From assembly GCA_036490955.1 (NCBI GenBank), contig DASXCX010000156.1, positions 1-40,595 of the forward strand: a stretch of 40,595 nt of DNA, written 5' to 3'. The position numbers were made by a program, and so were the translations under genes. This DNA is from CAIKMD01 sp036490955 (GTDB lineage: Bacteria > Pseudomonadota > Alphaproteobacteria > ATCC43930 > CGMCC-115725). Below the pieces are notes generated by a model that saw only the letters and a program-made list of their open reading frames with translations, was not told the DNA's origin and did not search any database. Of the stretch, positions 7,679-14,973 are shown in pieces. Positions within the stretch are counted from its first letter, which is position 1. Each line of letters opens with the position of its first letter.

Positions 7679-9505
7679 ATGCCCGAAGGCGCCATCGGCC
7701 AAAGCTTCAAAGTCTCGACCGGCCCGCTGCCGGCGTCGCGCAAGGTGTTCGTTCCCGGCACGCAGCACAGCGATGTGCGCGTCGCGATGCGCGAGATCGA
7801 TCTCGAGCCTGGCTCGAAAGAAAAGCCGATCCGCGCCTACGATCCTTCGGGTCCCTACACCGATCCCGCGGTCGCGATCGATATTCGCGCCGGCCTCGCG
7901 CCAATGCGCGAGAAATGGATCCTCGCGCGCGGCGATGTCGAGCGTTATGTCGGCCGCGATGTGAAGCCGGAAGACAACGGCCTCGACGGCAAAGAGACGA
8001 GTCCGGTGCCCCTCTTCGATCGCGCCGGCCGCCAGCCGCTGCGTGCCAAAGGCGGCAAGTCGGTGTCGCAGCTCGCCTATGCGCGCGCCGGCATCGTCAC
8101 GCCGGAGATGGAATACATCGCCATCCGCGAGAATCTCGGCCGGGAGAACCTGAAGCTCGATCCGACCGGCGAGAGCTTTGGCGCCGCGATCCCCGATGTC
8201 TGCACGCCGGAATTCGTGCGCGACGAGATCGCGCGCGGCCGGGCCATCATTCCCGCGAACATCAACCATCCGGAAAGCGAGCCGATGATTATCGGCCGAA
8301 ATTTCCTGGTGAAGATCAATGCCAATATCGGGAATTCGATTGTGACCTCTTCCGTAGCGGAAGAGGTCGATAAATTGGTCTGGGCGATCCGCTGGGGTGG
8401 CGACACGGTGATGGACCTGTCGACCGGCATGAACATCCATACGATCCGCGAATGGATCATCCGCAATTCGCCGGTGCCGATCGGCACCGTGCCGATCTAT
8501 CAGGCGCTGGAGAAGGTCAACGGCAAGGCCGAGGACCTGACCTGGGAAGTGTTCCGCGACACCCTGATCGAGCAATGTGAGCAGGGCGTCGACTACTTCA
8601 CCATCCATGCCGGCGTGCGGCTCGCCTACATCCCGCTCACGGCAAAGCGCGTCACCGGCATCGTGTCGCGCGGCGGCTCGATCATGGCCAAGTGGTGCCT
8701 TGCGCATCACAAGGAGAATTTCCTCTACACGCGCTTCGAGGAAATCTGCGAGCTCATGAAGGCCTATGATGTGAGCTTTTCGCTCGGCGACGGGTTGCGT
8801 CCTGGCTCGACCGCCGACGCCAATGACGAAGCGCAGTTCGGTGAGCTGAAGACGCTCGGCGAGCTGACCCAGATCGCCTGGAAACACGATGTCCAGGTGA
8901 TGATCGAAGGCCCTGGCCATGTGCCGATGCAGAAGATCAAGGAGAACATGGATCTTCAGCTGAAGCACTGTCACGAAGCGCCGTTCTATACGCTCGGGCC
9001 GCTGGTGACCGATATCGCACCGGGTTACGACCACATCACCTCGGCGATCGGTGCCGCGATGATCGGCTGGTTCGGCACGGCGATGCTCTGCTACGTCACA
9101 CCGAAAGAACATCTTGGCTTGCCGGACCGTAATGATGTGAAGGACGGCGTCGTCACCTACAAGATCGCGGCCCACGCCGCCGATTTGGCCAAGGGCCACC
9201 CGACGGCGAAGGAGCGCGATGATGCGCTGTCGCGCGCGCGGTTCGAGTTCCGCTGGCGCGATCAGTTCAACCTCGCCCTCGATCCCGAGACCGCCGAGAA
9301 GTTCCACGACCAGACATTGCCGGCCGAAGGCGCCAAGCTCGCGCATTTCTGCTCCATGTGCGGGCCGAAATTCTGCTCGATGAAAATCTCGCAAGAGGTC
9401 CGCGACTATGCCGAGCAGGGTATGGCCGAGAAGTCGGCCACGTTCCGCGAGGAAGGCGCGGAGATCTACAAGGTGCTCGAAGGCAAGGCGGTGGCGATCG
9501 AGTAG
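7679..9505 (+). CDS. thiC: Phosphomethylpyrimidine synthase ThiC
   Basis: ThiC is a radical-SAM-type enzyme that rearranges aminoimidazole ribotide into HMP phosphate, the pyrimidine half of thiamine. The protein has 608 residues from the ATG at 7679, which has AAGGAG upstream; an in-frame opening from 7616 lacks this. The C-terminal iron-sulfur motif CSMCGPKFC is present, with Cys558, Cys561 and Cys566. Other hallmarks are NINHPESEPM, GNSIVTSSV and GPGHVPMQKI. It is controlled by the TPP riboswitch at 7499-7600. A Nudix gene follows after eight bases and is probably cotranscribed. Confidence 0.98.
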   Translation: MPEGAIGQSFKVSTGPLPASRKVFVPGTQHSDVRVAMREIDLEPGSKEKPIRAYDPSGPYTDPAVAIDIRAGLAPMREKWILARGDVERYVGRDVKPEDNGLDGKETSPVPLFDRAGRQPLRAKGGKSVSQLAYARAGIVTPEMEYIAIRENLGRENLKLDPTGESFGAAIPDVCTPEFVRDEIARGRAIIPANINHPESEPMIIGRNFLVKINANIGNSIVTSSVAEEVDKLVWAIRWGGDTVMDLSTGMNIHTIREWIIRNSPVPIGTVPIYQALEKVNGKAEDLTWEVFRDTLIEQCEQGVDYFTIHAGVRLAYIPLTAKRVTGIVSRGGSIMAKWCLAHHKENFLYTRFEEICELMKAYDVSFSLGDGLRPGSTADANDEAQFGELKTLGELTQIAWKHDVQVMIEGPGHVPMQKIKENMDLQLKHCHEAPFYTLGPLVTDIAPGYDHITSAIGAAMIGWFGTAMLCYVTPKEHLGLPDRNDVKDGVVTYKIAAHAADLAKGHPTAKERDDALSRARFEFRWRDQFNLALDPETAEKFHDQTLPAEGAKLAHFCSMCGPKFCSMKISQEVRDYAEQGMAEKSATFREEGAEIYKVLEGKAVAIE

Positions 9506-9513
9506 CTATCGCC

Positions 9514-9993
9514 ATGGCCGACGCGTCCGCCAACACGCCCGAAGCAACGCCGCAGGCGATCAGCCGGGATTATCCCAACCGGCCCTTCGCCGCGGCGCTC
9601 GCCATCTGCCGCAAGCCCGACGGCAGCATGCTCTTGGCCCAGCGCGCCAAGGGGCCGAGCACCGCAATCGGCCGCTGGGGCTTTCCCGGCGGCATGCATG
9701 AGGTCGGCGAAACCATTCTCACGGCGGCTCAGCGCGAATTGAGCGAGGAAACCGCTGTCGATGCCATGCCGCGGCGGGTCATCGACGCTTTCGATGTGAT
9801 CGGCAGGGACCCGGATGGCCGCATCCGCGCGCACTACGTCCTCGTCTGCGTCGTGCTCGATTGGGTGGCGGGCGAGGGTTCCCCAATCGAGGATGCGACC
9901 GCGGTCGGCTGGTACACCGTCGATCAGGCTCTCGAGCGGCTTGAACTGCTGCCCGATACGCTCCGCCTGATGAAGGCCGCTCTTGCGGTGTAA
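9514..9993 (+). CDS. Nudix hydrolase downstream of thiC
   Basis: The protein has 159 residues from the ATG at 9514, only eight bases after the thiC stop. The Nudix box runs from Gly60 to Val82 with Glu66, Arg74-Glu75 and Glu78-Glu79 in place. The usual glycine near its end is Ala81, a tolerated variation. FPGG precedes the box. These enzymes split nucleoside diphosphates linked to another group. Being under the thiC riboswitch suggests a thiamine role, such as action on HMP-PP or damaged thiamine pyrophosphates, as known for E. coli NudJ/YmfB. That is inference from context, and ADP-ribose or (d)NTP substrates remain possible. Confidence 0.88.
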   Translation: MADASANTPEATPQAISRDYPNRPFAAALAICRKPDGSMLLAQRAKGPSTAIGRWGFPGGMHEVGETILTAAQRELSEETAVDAMPRRVIDAFDVIGRDPDGRIRAHYVLVCVVLDWVAGEGSPIEDATAVGWYTVDQALERLELLPDTLRLMKAALAV

Positions 9994-10043
9994 TGTCGCG
10001 TTGGAAGCGCTTGGAAACACTTGATTTCTAAGCGACTCGTCAC

Positions 10044-10085
10044 TACGTTGAAGTCTCCCGCAACGTATTGAAAGGAGGTGATCCC
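10044..10085 (+). promoter_or_regulatory. Hairpin and extended Shine-Dalgarno of the 23-codon ORF
   Basis: TACGTTG (10044-10050) and CAACGTA (10061-10067) form a perfect 7-bp stem with a 10-base loop. Three bases later, GAAAGGAGGTGATCC (10070-10084) is an exact complement of the last 15 bases expected at an alphaproteobacterial 16S rRNA 3' end (GGATCACCTCCTTTC). AGGAGG is seven bases before the GTG. The loop contains CTCC, which could pair with GGAG of the Shine-Dalgarno. Confidence 0.7.
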
Positions 10086-10157
10086 GTGTCTCATTGTCAT
10101 CATCGGCGGTTGGAGCAGACCGCGATCGGGATTGCTACCTCGGCAGGGCGTTTCTGA
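10086..10157 (+). CDS. 23-aa small ORF or leader peptide with an exceptionally strong ribosome binding site
   Basis: A GTG start at 10086 follows a near-maximal Shine-Dalgarno at ideal spacing. The frame encodes MSHCHHRRLEQTAIGIATS plus four residues and stops at 10155-10157. The N-terminus is rich in His, Cys and Arg, and no membrane segment is evident. It is too short for domain analysis and I do not recognise it. A separate terminator-like hairpin follows at 10206-10237, so the region 10001-10237 looks like a free-standing transcription unit, not the leader of the next gene. The alternative is that the element acts as an RNA that titrates ribosomes. Confidence 0.6.
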   Translation: MSHCHHRRLEQTAIGIATSAGRF

Positions 10158-10205
10158 CGCGCGTAGCGAGTATCGCGGCAATGCTCCGCCGCAAATGACA
10201 AGTGG

Positions 10206-10237
10206 GAAGGGCTGCCTCAGGGCGGCCCTTCTGCTTT
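10206..10237 (+). terminator. Terminator-like hairpin after the 23-codon ORF
   Basis: An 11-bp stem (10206-10216 with 10221-10231, one G-T wobble) closes a TCAG loop and is followed by TGCTTT. The T-run is short, so efficiency is uncertain. Confidence 0.65.
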
Positions 10238-10270
10238 AGGAAGTCCGGTCGACCGCCGCCCGCTCGGAAC

Positions 10271-10293
10271 CTTTGCCGCGGCAAAGCTATTAT
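10271..10293 (+). promoter_or_regulatory. 16-bp perfect palindrome followed by a -10-like TATTAT
   Basis: CTTTGCCGCGGCAAAG (10271-10286) is its own reverse complement. TATTAT follows at 10288-10293 with no good -35, as expected if a regulator bound to the palindrome recruits or blocks the polymerase. It lies about 45 bp before the small membrane protein gene. Confidence 0.5.
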
Positions 10294-10332
10294 CTTTGAG
10301 TTTTCAATGGATTGCCTTTGCAGGAGCAGAAC

Positions 10333-10554
10333 ATGCGCGGCTTGATGTTGGCGGGAGTCATCCTCATCGCGGCAGGGATCATCGGTCTGGTGATCAATGT
10401 CGTCCCCATTCATCACCAGGAGCAGGTCGCGAAGATCGGCCCCATTACCGCCACCAAGGACACTGAGACGGATTACATCATCCCGCCCTGGGCGAGCATC
10501 GCGGTCATCGTCGTCGGAGCCGGCTTGGCTTTCGCCAGCACGCGCCGCGCCTGA
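10333..10554 (+). CDS. Small two-helix membrane protein (DUF3185-like)
   Basis: The protein has 73 residues from the ATG at 10333, chosen because AGGAG lies six bases upstream; an in-frame ATG at 10312 lacks this. Helix 1 covers about residues 1-22 and helix 2 about 52-68, with a short polar segment between them (QEQVAKIGPITATKDTETD). That segment and layout resemble the small bacterial membrane proteins around DUF3185. The function is unknown. It is preceded by the 16-bp palindrome at 10271. Confidence 0.75.
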   Translation: MRGLMLAGVILIAAGIIGLVINVVPIHHQEQVAKIGPITATKDTETDYIIPPWASIAVIVVGAGLAFASTRRA

Positions 10555-10586
10555 TCGCGCTGTCGGCGTCTGCTTGCCTTTGCCGG

Positions 10587-11486
10587 ATGCGCGCGATAGA
10601 CCCGCGCGCAATGCTCCAAACCATCGGCGCACTGCCTGTCACCCGCAAAATTGCTGAGTTGCGCCGCACCGTCGCGGAGTGGCGCCGCGGCGGCGAGATC
10701 GTCGCGCTCGTGCCGACCATGGGCGCACTGCATCTGGGGCATCTCGCTCTCATCGCGCATGCGCGCGCGCGCGCCAACCGCGTCATCGCGACGATCTTTG
10801 TCAATCCGACGCAATTCGGGCCGGCTGAGGATTTCACGCGCTATCCGCGCGATGAAGCCGGCGATGCGGCCAAGCTCGCAACGGCTTCCTGCGATCTGCT
10901 CTTCGCGCCCGATTCCGTCGAGATGTATCCCGCCGGCTTTGCAACAACAGTTTCGGCTGGTCCGCTGGCTGCGCTGCTGTGTGGGCGTTTCCGGCCCGGG
11001 CATTTCGACGGCGTCGCCACGGTCGTGACGAAGCTGCTGCTGCAAGCGCATCCGCATATCGCCTGTTTCGGCGAGAAGGATTACCAGCAGTTGCAGATTA
11101 TCCGTCGCATCGCGCGCGATCTCGATATCGATTGCGCGATCGAAGGCGTACCGATCGTGCGCGAAAGCGATGGTCTCGCGATGTCATCGCGCAATGCCTA
11201 TCTCGCACCGGAAGAGCGCCGCATTGCGCCGGCGTTGCACCGCATTCTGTCGGATGCTGTCGCGCAGGTGACGAACGGTGCTGCGCCCCAAGACGCAGCG
11301 GCCGCGGGTAGCGCAGCCTTACTGCAAGCCGGCTTCGACAAGGTCGATTATCTCGAACTGGTCGACGCCGAGAGCCTGCAGCCGCTCGTCGATCCAAGCC
11401 GGCCCGGTCGCGCGGTGGCGGCGGCGTGGCTCGGCAGGACACGGCTCATCGATAACAAGCCGGTGCCGCCGCGCGGGGCGCGATGA
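10587..11486 (+). CDS. panC: Pantothenate synthetase PanC
   Basis: PanC joins pantoate and beta-alanine using ATP, the last step to vitamin B5. The protein has up to 299 residues, with a second possible start at 10611 closer to the usual length; neither has a clear Shine-Dalgarno. Motifs in order are PTMGALHLGH (43-52, the HIGH-type nucleotide site with His49 and His52), FVNPTQFGP, FGEKDYQQLQIIRR and SDGLAMSSRNAYL, the KMSKS-like site. The gene is not next to panB or panD in this window. The following gene belongs to sugar metabolism. Confidence 0.96.
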   Translation: MRAIDPRAMLQTIGALPVTRKIAELRRTVAEWRRGGEIVALVPTMGALHLGHLALIAHARARANRVIATIFVNPTQFGPAEDFTRYPRDEAGDAAKLATASCDLLFAPDSVEMYPAGFATTVSAGPLAALLCGRFRPGHFDGVATVVTKLLLQAHPHIACFGEKDYQQLQIIRRIARDLDIDCAIEGVPIVRESDGLAMSSRNAYLAPEERRIAPALHRILSDAVAQVTNGAAPQDAAAAGSAALLQAGFDKVDYLELVDAESLQPLVDPSRPGRAVAAAWLGRTRLIDNKPVPPRGAR

Positions 11487-11588
11487 GCTTGCCGCTCAAC
11501 TGCGCCGATCGGCGCTGGTTGCGTGATGCTGCGGAATGGCGGCACGGCGTGTTACGTTCTGACCGGTAGGCAAGGCGAAAGGATAAGC

Positions 11589-12644
11589 GTGGCCAAGATT
11601 CTGGTGACCGGGGGCGCCGGCTTCATCGGCACTGCGGTGGTGCGGCAGTTGCTGGTCGAGGGCGAAGAGGTCGTCAATCTCGACAAGCTCACCTATGCCG
11701 GATCGAATCCGCCGCTCGGCGCGCTCGGCGAGAGCGGTCGCTATACGCTGGAAATTGCCGATGTCGCCGATGCCGCGGCGGTCGCGCGTGTCTTCGCGAG
11801 ACATCGTCCCGATGCGGTAATGCATCTCGCCGCCGAATCCCATGTTGATCGCTCGATCGACGGTCCCGCCGATTTCATCCAAACCAATCTCGTCGGCACC
11901 TTCATCTTGCTTGAGGCGGCGCGCCAGCACTGGAACGCGCTCGACGATGCCGGCAAAGCGCGCTTCCGCTTCCATCTGATCTCAACCGACGAGGTTTTCG
12001 GCTCGCTGGCAGCGGGCGCGGAAGCGGATGAAACGGCGCGCTATCAGCCCAACAGCCCCTATGCCGCCTCGAAGGCAGGCGCCGATCATCTCGCGCGCGC
12101 CTGGCACCGCACGTATGGGTTGCCGGTGATCGCCACCAATTGTTCGAACAATTACGGGCCGTGGCAATACCCGGAAAAGCTCATTCCGCTGATGATCCTC
12201 AACGCGCTCGACGGCAAGACGCTGCCGGTCTACGGCCGGGGCGACAATGTGCGCGACTGGCTCTATGTCGGCGATCACGCTGCGGCGCTGACCCTGGTGC
12301 TGCGCCAAGGTCGCGTCGGCGAGGCGTACAATATCGCCGGACGCGAGCAGCATTCGAATATCGCGATCGTCAAGATGGTCTGCGCCATCCTCGACGAGGC
12401 GCTGCCGCACTCGTCGCATCGCCCGCACGAAAAGCTGATCGAATTCGTCGCCGACCGGCCGGGCCACGATCTGCGTTACGCCGTCGACGACGCGAAGATT
12501 CGCCGCGAGCTGCGCTGGCAGCCGCGGGAGACGCTGGCCAGCGGCCTCAAGAAGACCGTGCACTGGTATCTCGACAATCGCGATTGGTGGGAGAGAATCC
12601 GCGGCGAGATTTATCGCGGCGAGCGTTTGGGAACGATTCGATGA
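11589..12644 (+). CDS. rfbB: dTDP-glucose 4,6-dehydratase RfbB
   Basis: RfbB converts dTDP-glucose to the 4-keto-6-deoxy sugar, the branch point of dTDP-rhamnose and related sugars. A GTG start at 11589 is preferred because AAAGGA lies five bases upstream and the NAD-binding GGAGFIG then sits at residues 8-14; the longer frame from 11523 has no such support. The catalytic STDEVFG is at 132-138 and YAASK (Tyr158, Lys162) follows. The protein is 351 residues, the usual length. The stop overlaps the rfbA start as ATGA. rfbC and rfbD are not in the window. Confidence 0.95.
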   Translation: MAKILVTGGAGFIGTAVVRQLLVEGEEVVNLDKLTYAGSNPPLGALGESGRYTLEIADVADAAAVARVFARHRPDAVMHLAAESHVDRSIDGPADFIQTNLVGTFILLEAARQHWNALDDAGKARFRFHLISTDEVFGSLAAGAEADETARYQPNSPYAASKAGADHLARAWHRTYGLPVIATNCSNNYGPWQYPEKLIPLMILNALDGKTLPVYGRGDNVRDWLYVGDHAAALTLVLRQGRVGEAYNIAGREQHSNIAIVKMVCAILDEALPHSSHRPHEKLIEFVADRPGHDLRYAVDDAKIRRELRWQPRETLASGLKKTVHWYLDNRDWWERIRGEIYRGERLGTIR

Positions 12645-13519
12645 AGGGCATCATCCTCGCCGGCGGCTCCGGGACGCGGCTTTACCCGCTGACCTGTGCG
12701 GTCTCGAAGCAGCTTCTGCCGATCTACGACAAGCCGATGATCTATTACCCGCTATCGACCTTCATGTTCGGCGGTATTCGCGACATCCTAGTCATTACGA
12801 CCCCGCGAGACGCGCCGCATTTCAAGACGCTGCTCGGCGACGGCAGCCAATGGGGCTTGCAGATCTCCTATGCGCAGCAGCTTTCGCCCGACGGCATTCC
12901 GCAGGCCTTTATCCTCGGCCGTGAGTTCATCGCCGGCGAGGCCTGTGCGCTGGCGCTGGGCGACAACCTCATCTATGGCGATGGTCTTACCGATATGATG
13001 GAGCACGCCGCCGGCCGCGATGTCGGCGCCAGCGTCTTCGCCTATCGCGTACAGGACCCGGAACGCTACGGCATCGTCGAATTCGATCGCTCGGGGCGCG
13101 CGTTGACGATCGAGGAAAAGCCGAAAGTGCCGCGCTCCGATTGGGCGATCATCGGGCTGTATTTCTTCGATCGCGATGTCGTCTCGATCGCCGAAAAGGT
13201 GAAACCGTCGGCGCGCGGCGAGACCGAGATCGTGGATGTGATCGGCGATTACCTGAAACGCGGCGCGCTGCACGTCGAAAAACTCGGCCGCGGTCATGCC
13301 TGGCTCGATACCGGCACGCCCGAAGCGATGATCGAAGGGTCGGAATTCGTCCGTACGCTCGAAAATCGCACCGGGCAGAAGATCGGTTGCATCGAGGAGG
13401 TCGCCTACCGTCGGGGCTTTATCGATAAGGCGCAATTGCTGAAGCTCGCGAAGCAAAGCGAGAAATCGAATTACGGCCGCTACCTGCTGCGGCTCGCCGA
13501 GGAAGAGGACGGCGGCTAG
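12641..13519 (+). CDS. rfbA: Glucose-1-phosphate thymidylyltransferase RfbA
   Basis: RfbA makes dTDP-glucose from dTTP and glucose 1-phosphate, feeding RfbB. The protein has 292 residues. The nucleotide-binding GGSGTRLYPLT is at 8-18, followed by KQLLPIYDKPMIYYPLS, and GDNLIYG, EEKP and GHAWLDTGTP mark later parts of the active site. The ATG at 12641 overlaps the rfbB stop, implying coupled translation. The product supplies a deoxysugar for surface polysaccharide, in keeping with the sugar genes at 17.3-24.4 kb. Confidence 0.96.
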   Translation: MKGIILAGGSGTRLYPLTCAVSKQLLPIYDKPMIYYPLSTFMFGGIRDILVITTPRDAPHFKTLLGDGSQWGLQISYAQQLSPDGIPQAFILGREFIAGEACALALGDNLIYGDGLTDMMEHAAGRDVGASVFAYRVQDPERYGIVEFDRSGRALTIEEKPKVPRSDWAIIGLYFFDRDVVSIAEKVKPSARGETEIVDVIGDYLKRGALHVEKLGRGHAWLDTGTPEAMIEGSEFVRTLENRTGQKIGCIEEVAYRRGFIDKAQLLKLAKQSEKSNYGRYLLRLAEEEDGG

Positions 13520-13549
13520 AACATCGCCGATAGTAAAGGGGAGGGCGCG

Positions 13550-14557
13550 ATGCGGGTGCGGCGGTTTCTGGCGGCGGGATTGGTCGCAGCCCTGCTGTTC
13601 GGCGCGAGCGCGCGGGGAAAGGCCGAGCCGGTGACGATCCATGCCGGCTGGCTGGTCGTTCCGAACATGATCTTCCCGCTGATGCCGTTGAAGCCCGAGG
13701 TGCTACGCCACTACGGCAAATCCTATGTCCTCGATCTCATCCACTTCACCGGCACGCCGCCGCAGATCACCGCGCTCTCCGCCGGGCAGATCGATCTCTC
13801 GCCGCTGAGCTTTTCAGCCTTTGCGCTCGCCGTGACCAATGCGCATCTCGGCGATCTGCGCATCATCGCCGACGGGCTGCAGGACGGCGCGCCGGGCTGG
13901 CAGACGAATAATTTCCTGGTGCTGAAGGACGGACCGATCCATAAGGTCGAGGATCTAAAAGGCCAAGTCGTCGCGAGCAACGCGTTCGGCGGTGCGGTCG
14001 ATATCGGACTGCGCGTCATGCTGCGCAAGCATGGGCTCGAGGATAAGCGCGATCTCGCGATGATCGAGGTGCAGGTGCCAAATATGAAAGCAGCGCTTGC
14101 GGAGAAGAAGGTCGCGCTGATCGCGCCGCTGCCGCCCTTTACCAATGATCCCGAGCTCAAAAGTATTTCGCGCGTGCTGTTCGATCAGCGCGAAGCGCTC
14201 GGCGTGTCGCAAACCATCATCCTCACCGCGCGCACCGGCTCGCTCGAAAAGAGCCACGGTGCCTGGGTCGATTTCCTCGAGGATCAGCTCGTCTTCCTGC
14301 GCTGGCTGACCGATCCGGCAAATCACACCGCCGCGGTTGCGCTCGCCGCGAGCTTCAACAAGACAACGCCGGACAAGCTCGACTGGGCCTTTACCCACGC
14401 GGATTCCTATCGCGATCCGAAGGGTCTTCCCGATGTGAAGGCGCTGCAATCCAATCTCGACATGATGACCGATCTCGGCTTCGCCAAAGAGCATGTCGCG
14501 GTCGACGAATATCTCGATCTCAGCCTCGTCAATGAGGCGGCATCGCGTATCAATTGA
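13550..14557 (+). CDS. NMT1-type periplasmic substrate-binding protein
   Basis: The protein has 335 residues, with GGGAGG upstream of the ATG and a signal peptide cleaved near residue 25. The body follows the nitrate/sulfonate/taurine binding-protein pattern, with TALSAGQIDLSPLSFSAFA, VEDLKGQVVASNAFGG and a C-terminal helical region. No permease or ATPase is near. A VOC-family gene follows after 17 bp and may share the transcript, which hints at uptake and breakdown of an aromatic or organic acid. The ligand cannot be told from sequence. Confidence 0.82.
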   Translation: MRVRRFLAAGLVAALLFGASARGKAEPVTIHAGWLVVPNMIFPLMPLKPEVLRHYGKSYVLDLIHFTGTPPQITALSAGQIDLSPLSFSAFALAVTNAHLGDLRIIADGLQDGAPGWQTNNFLVLKDGPIHKVEDLKGQVVASNAFGGAVDIGLRVMLRKHGLEDKRDLAMIEVQVPNMKAALAEKKVALIAPLPPFTNDPELKSISRVLFDQREALGVSQTIILTARTGSLEKSHGAWVDFLEDQLVFLRWLTDPANHTAAVALAASFNKTTPDKLDWAFTHADSYRDPKGLPDVKALQSNLDMMTDLGFAKEHVAVDEYLDLSLVNEAASRIN

Positions 14558-14574
14558 CGCTCGCGGAGGTGCGC

Positions 14575-14973
14575 ATGATAAAGACCAAAGGTCTCGTCCA
14601 TTTCACCATTCCGGTGACCGATACGGCACGCGCGAGGGATTTTTACTGCAGCGTCCTCGGCATGCGGCTGCTGCGCGATACCGGCGCACGCGGCATGGTG
14701 TTTCTCGACAGCGGCGGCGATTGCGTGATCTTGGCCAAGACCGAGAAGCCGATCTCGACCGCCGGCGAGCGCGATATCCATCACTCCTTCCTGGTCGCGC
14801 ATGAGGATTACGCGCCGGCCCTTGCCGAACTCAAATCGAGCGGCGTCAAATTCCTTTTTGATGAAGATCGTCAGGATGGCGTGGTCGATGGACCGCGCGC
14901 CTATTTCGAGGATCCTGACGGCAATGTGCTCGAGATCATCGATCTCGCGCGCTATGCAGGTGCCGCCGATTAA
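14575..14973 (+). CDS. VOC-family (glyoxalase/dioxygenase fold) protein
   Basis: The protein has 132 residues from the ATG at 14575, which has GGAGG five bases upstream; the frame opens at 14554 without that support. Paired beta-alpha-beta-beta-beta modules are visible, with HFTIPVTDTARARDFYCSVLGM at the start and YFEDPDGNVLEIIDL near the end. His (residue 10) and Glu in LEIID are typical metal ligands. The family includes glyoxalase I, extradiol dioxygenases and resistance proteins; which reaction this one performs is unknown. Its stop overlaps the stop of the convergent Bug-type gene. Confidence 0.88.
   Translation: MIKTKGLVHFTIPVTDTARARDFYCSVLGMRLLRDTGARGMVFLDSGGDCVILAKTEKPISTAGERDIHHSFLVAHEDYAPALAELKSSGVKFLFDEDRQDGVVDGPRAYFEDPDGNVLEIIDLARYAGAAD

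Noticed and set aside
7427..9394. 655-codon open frame on the minus strand across thiC
   Set aside because: It is an antisense shadow of thiC, rich in Arg, His and Asp as expected from GC-rich codon complement, with no family match.
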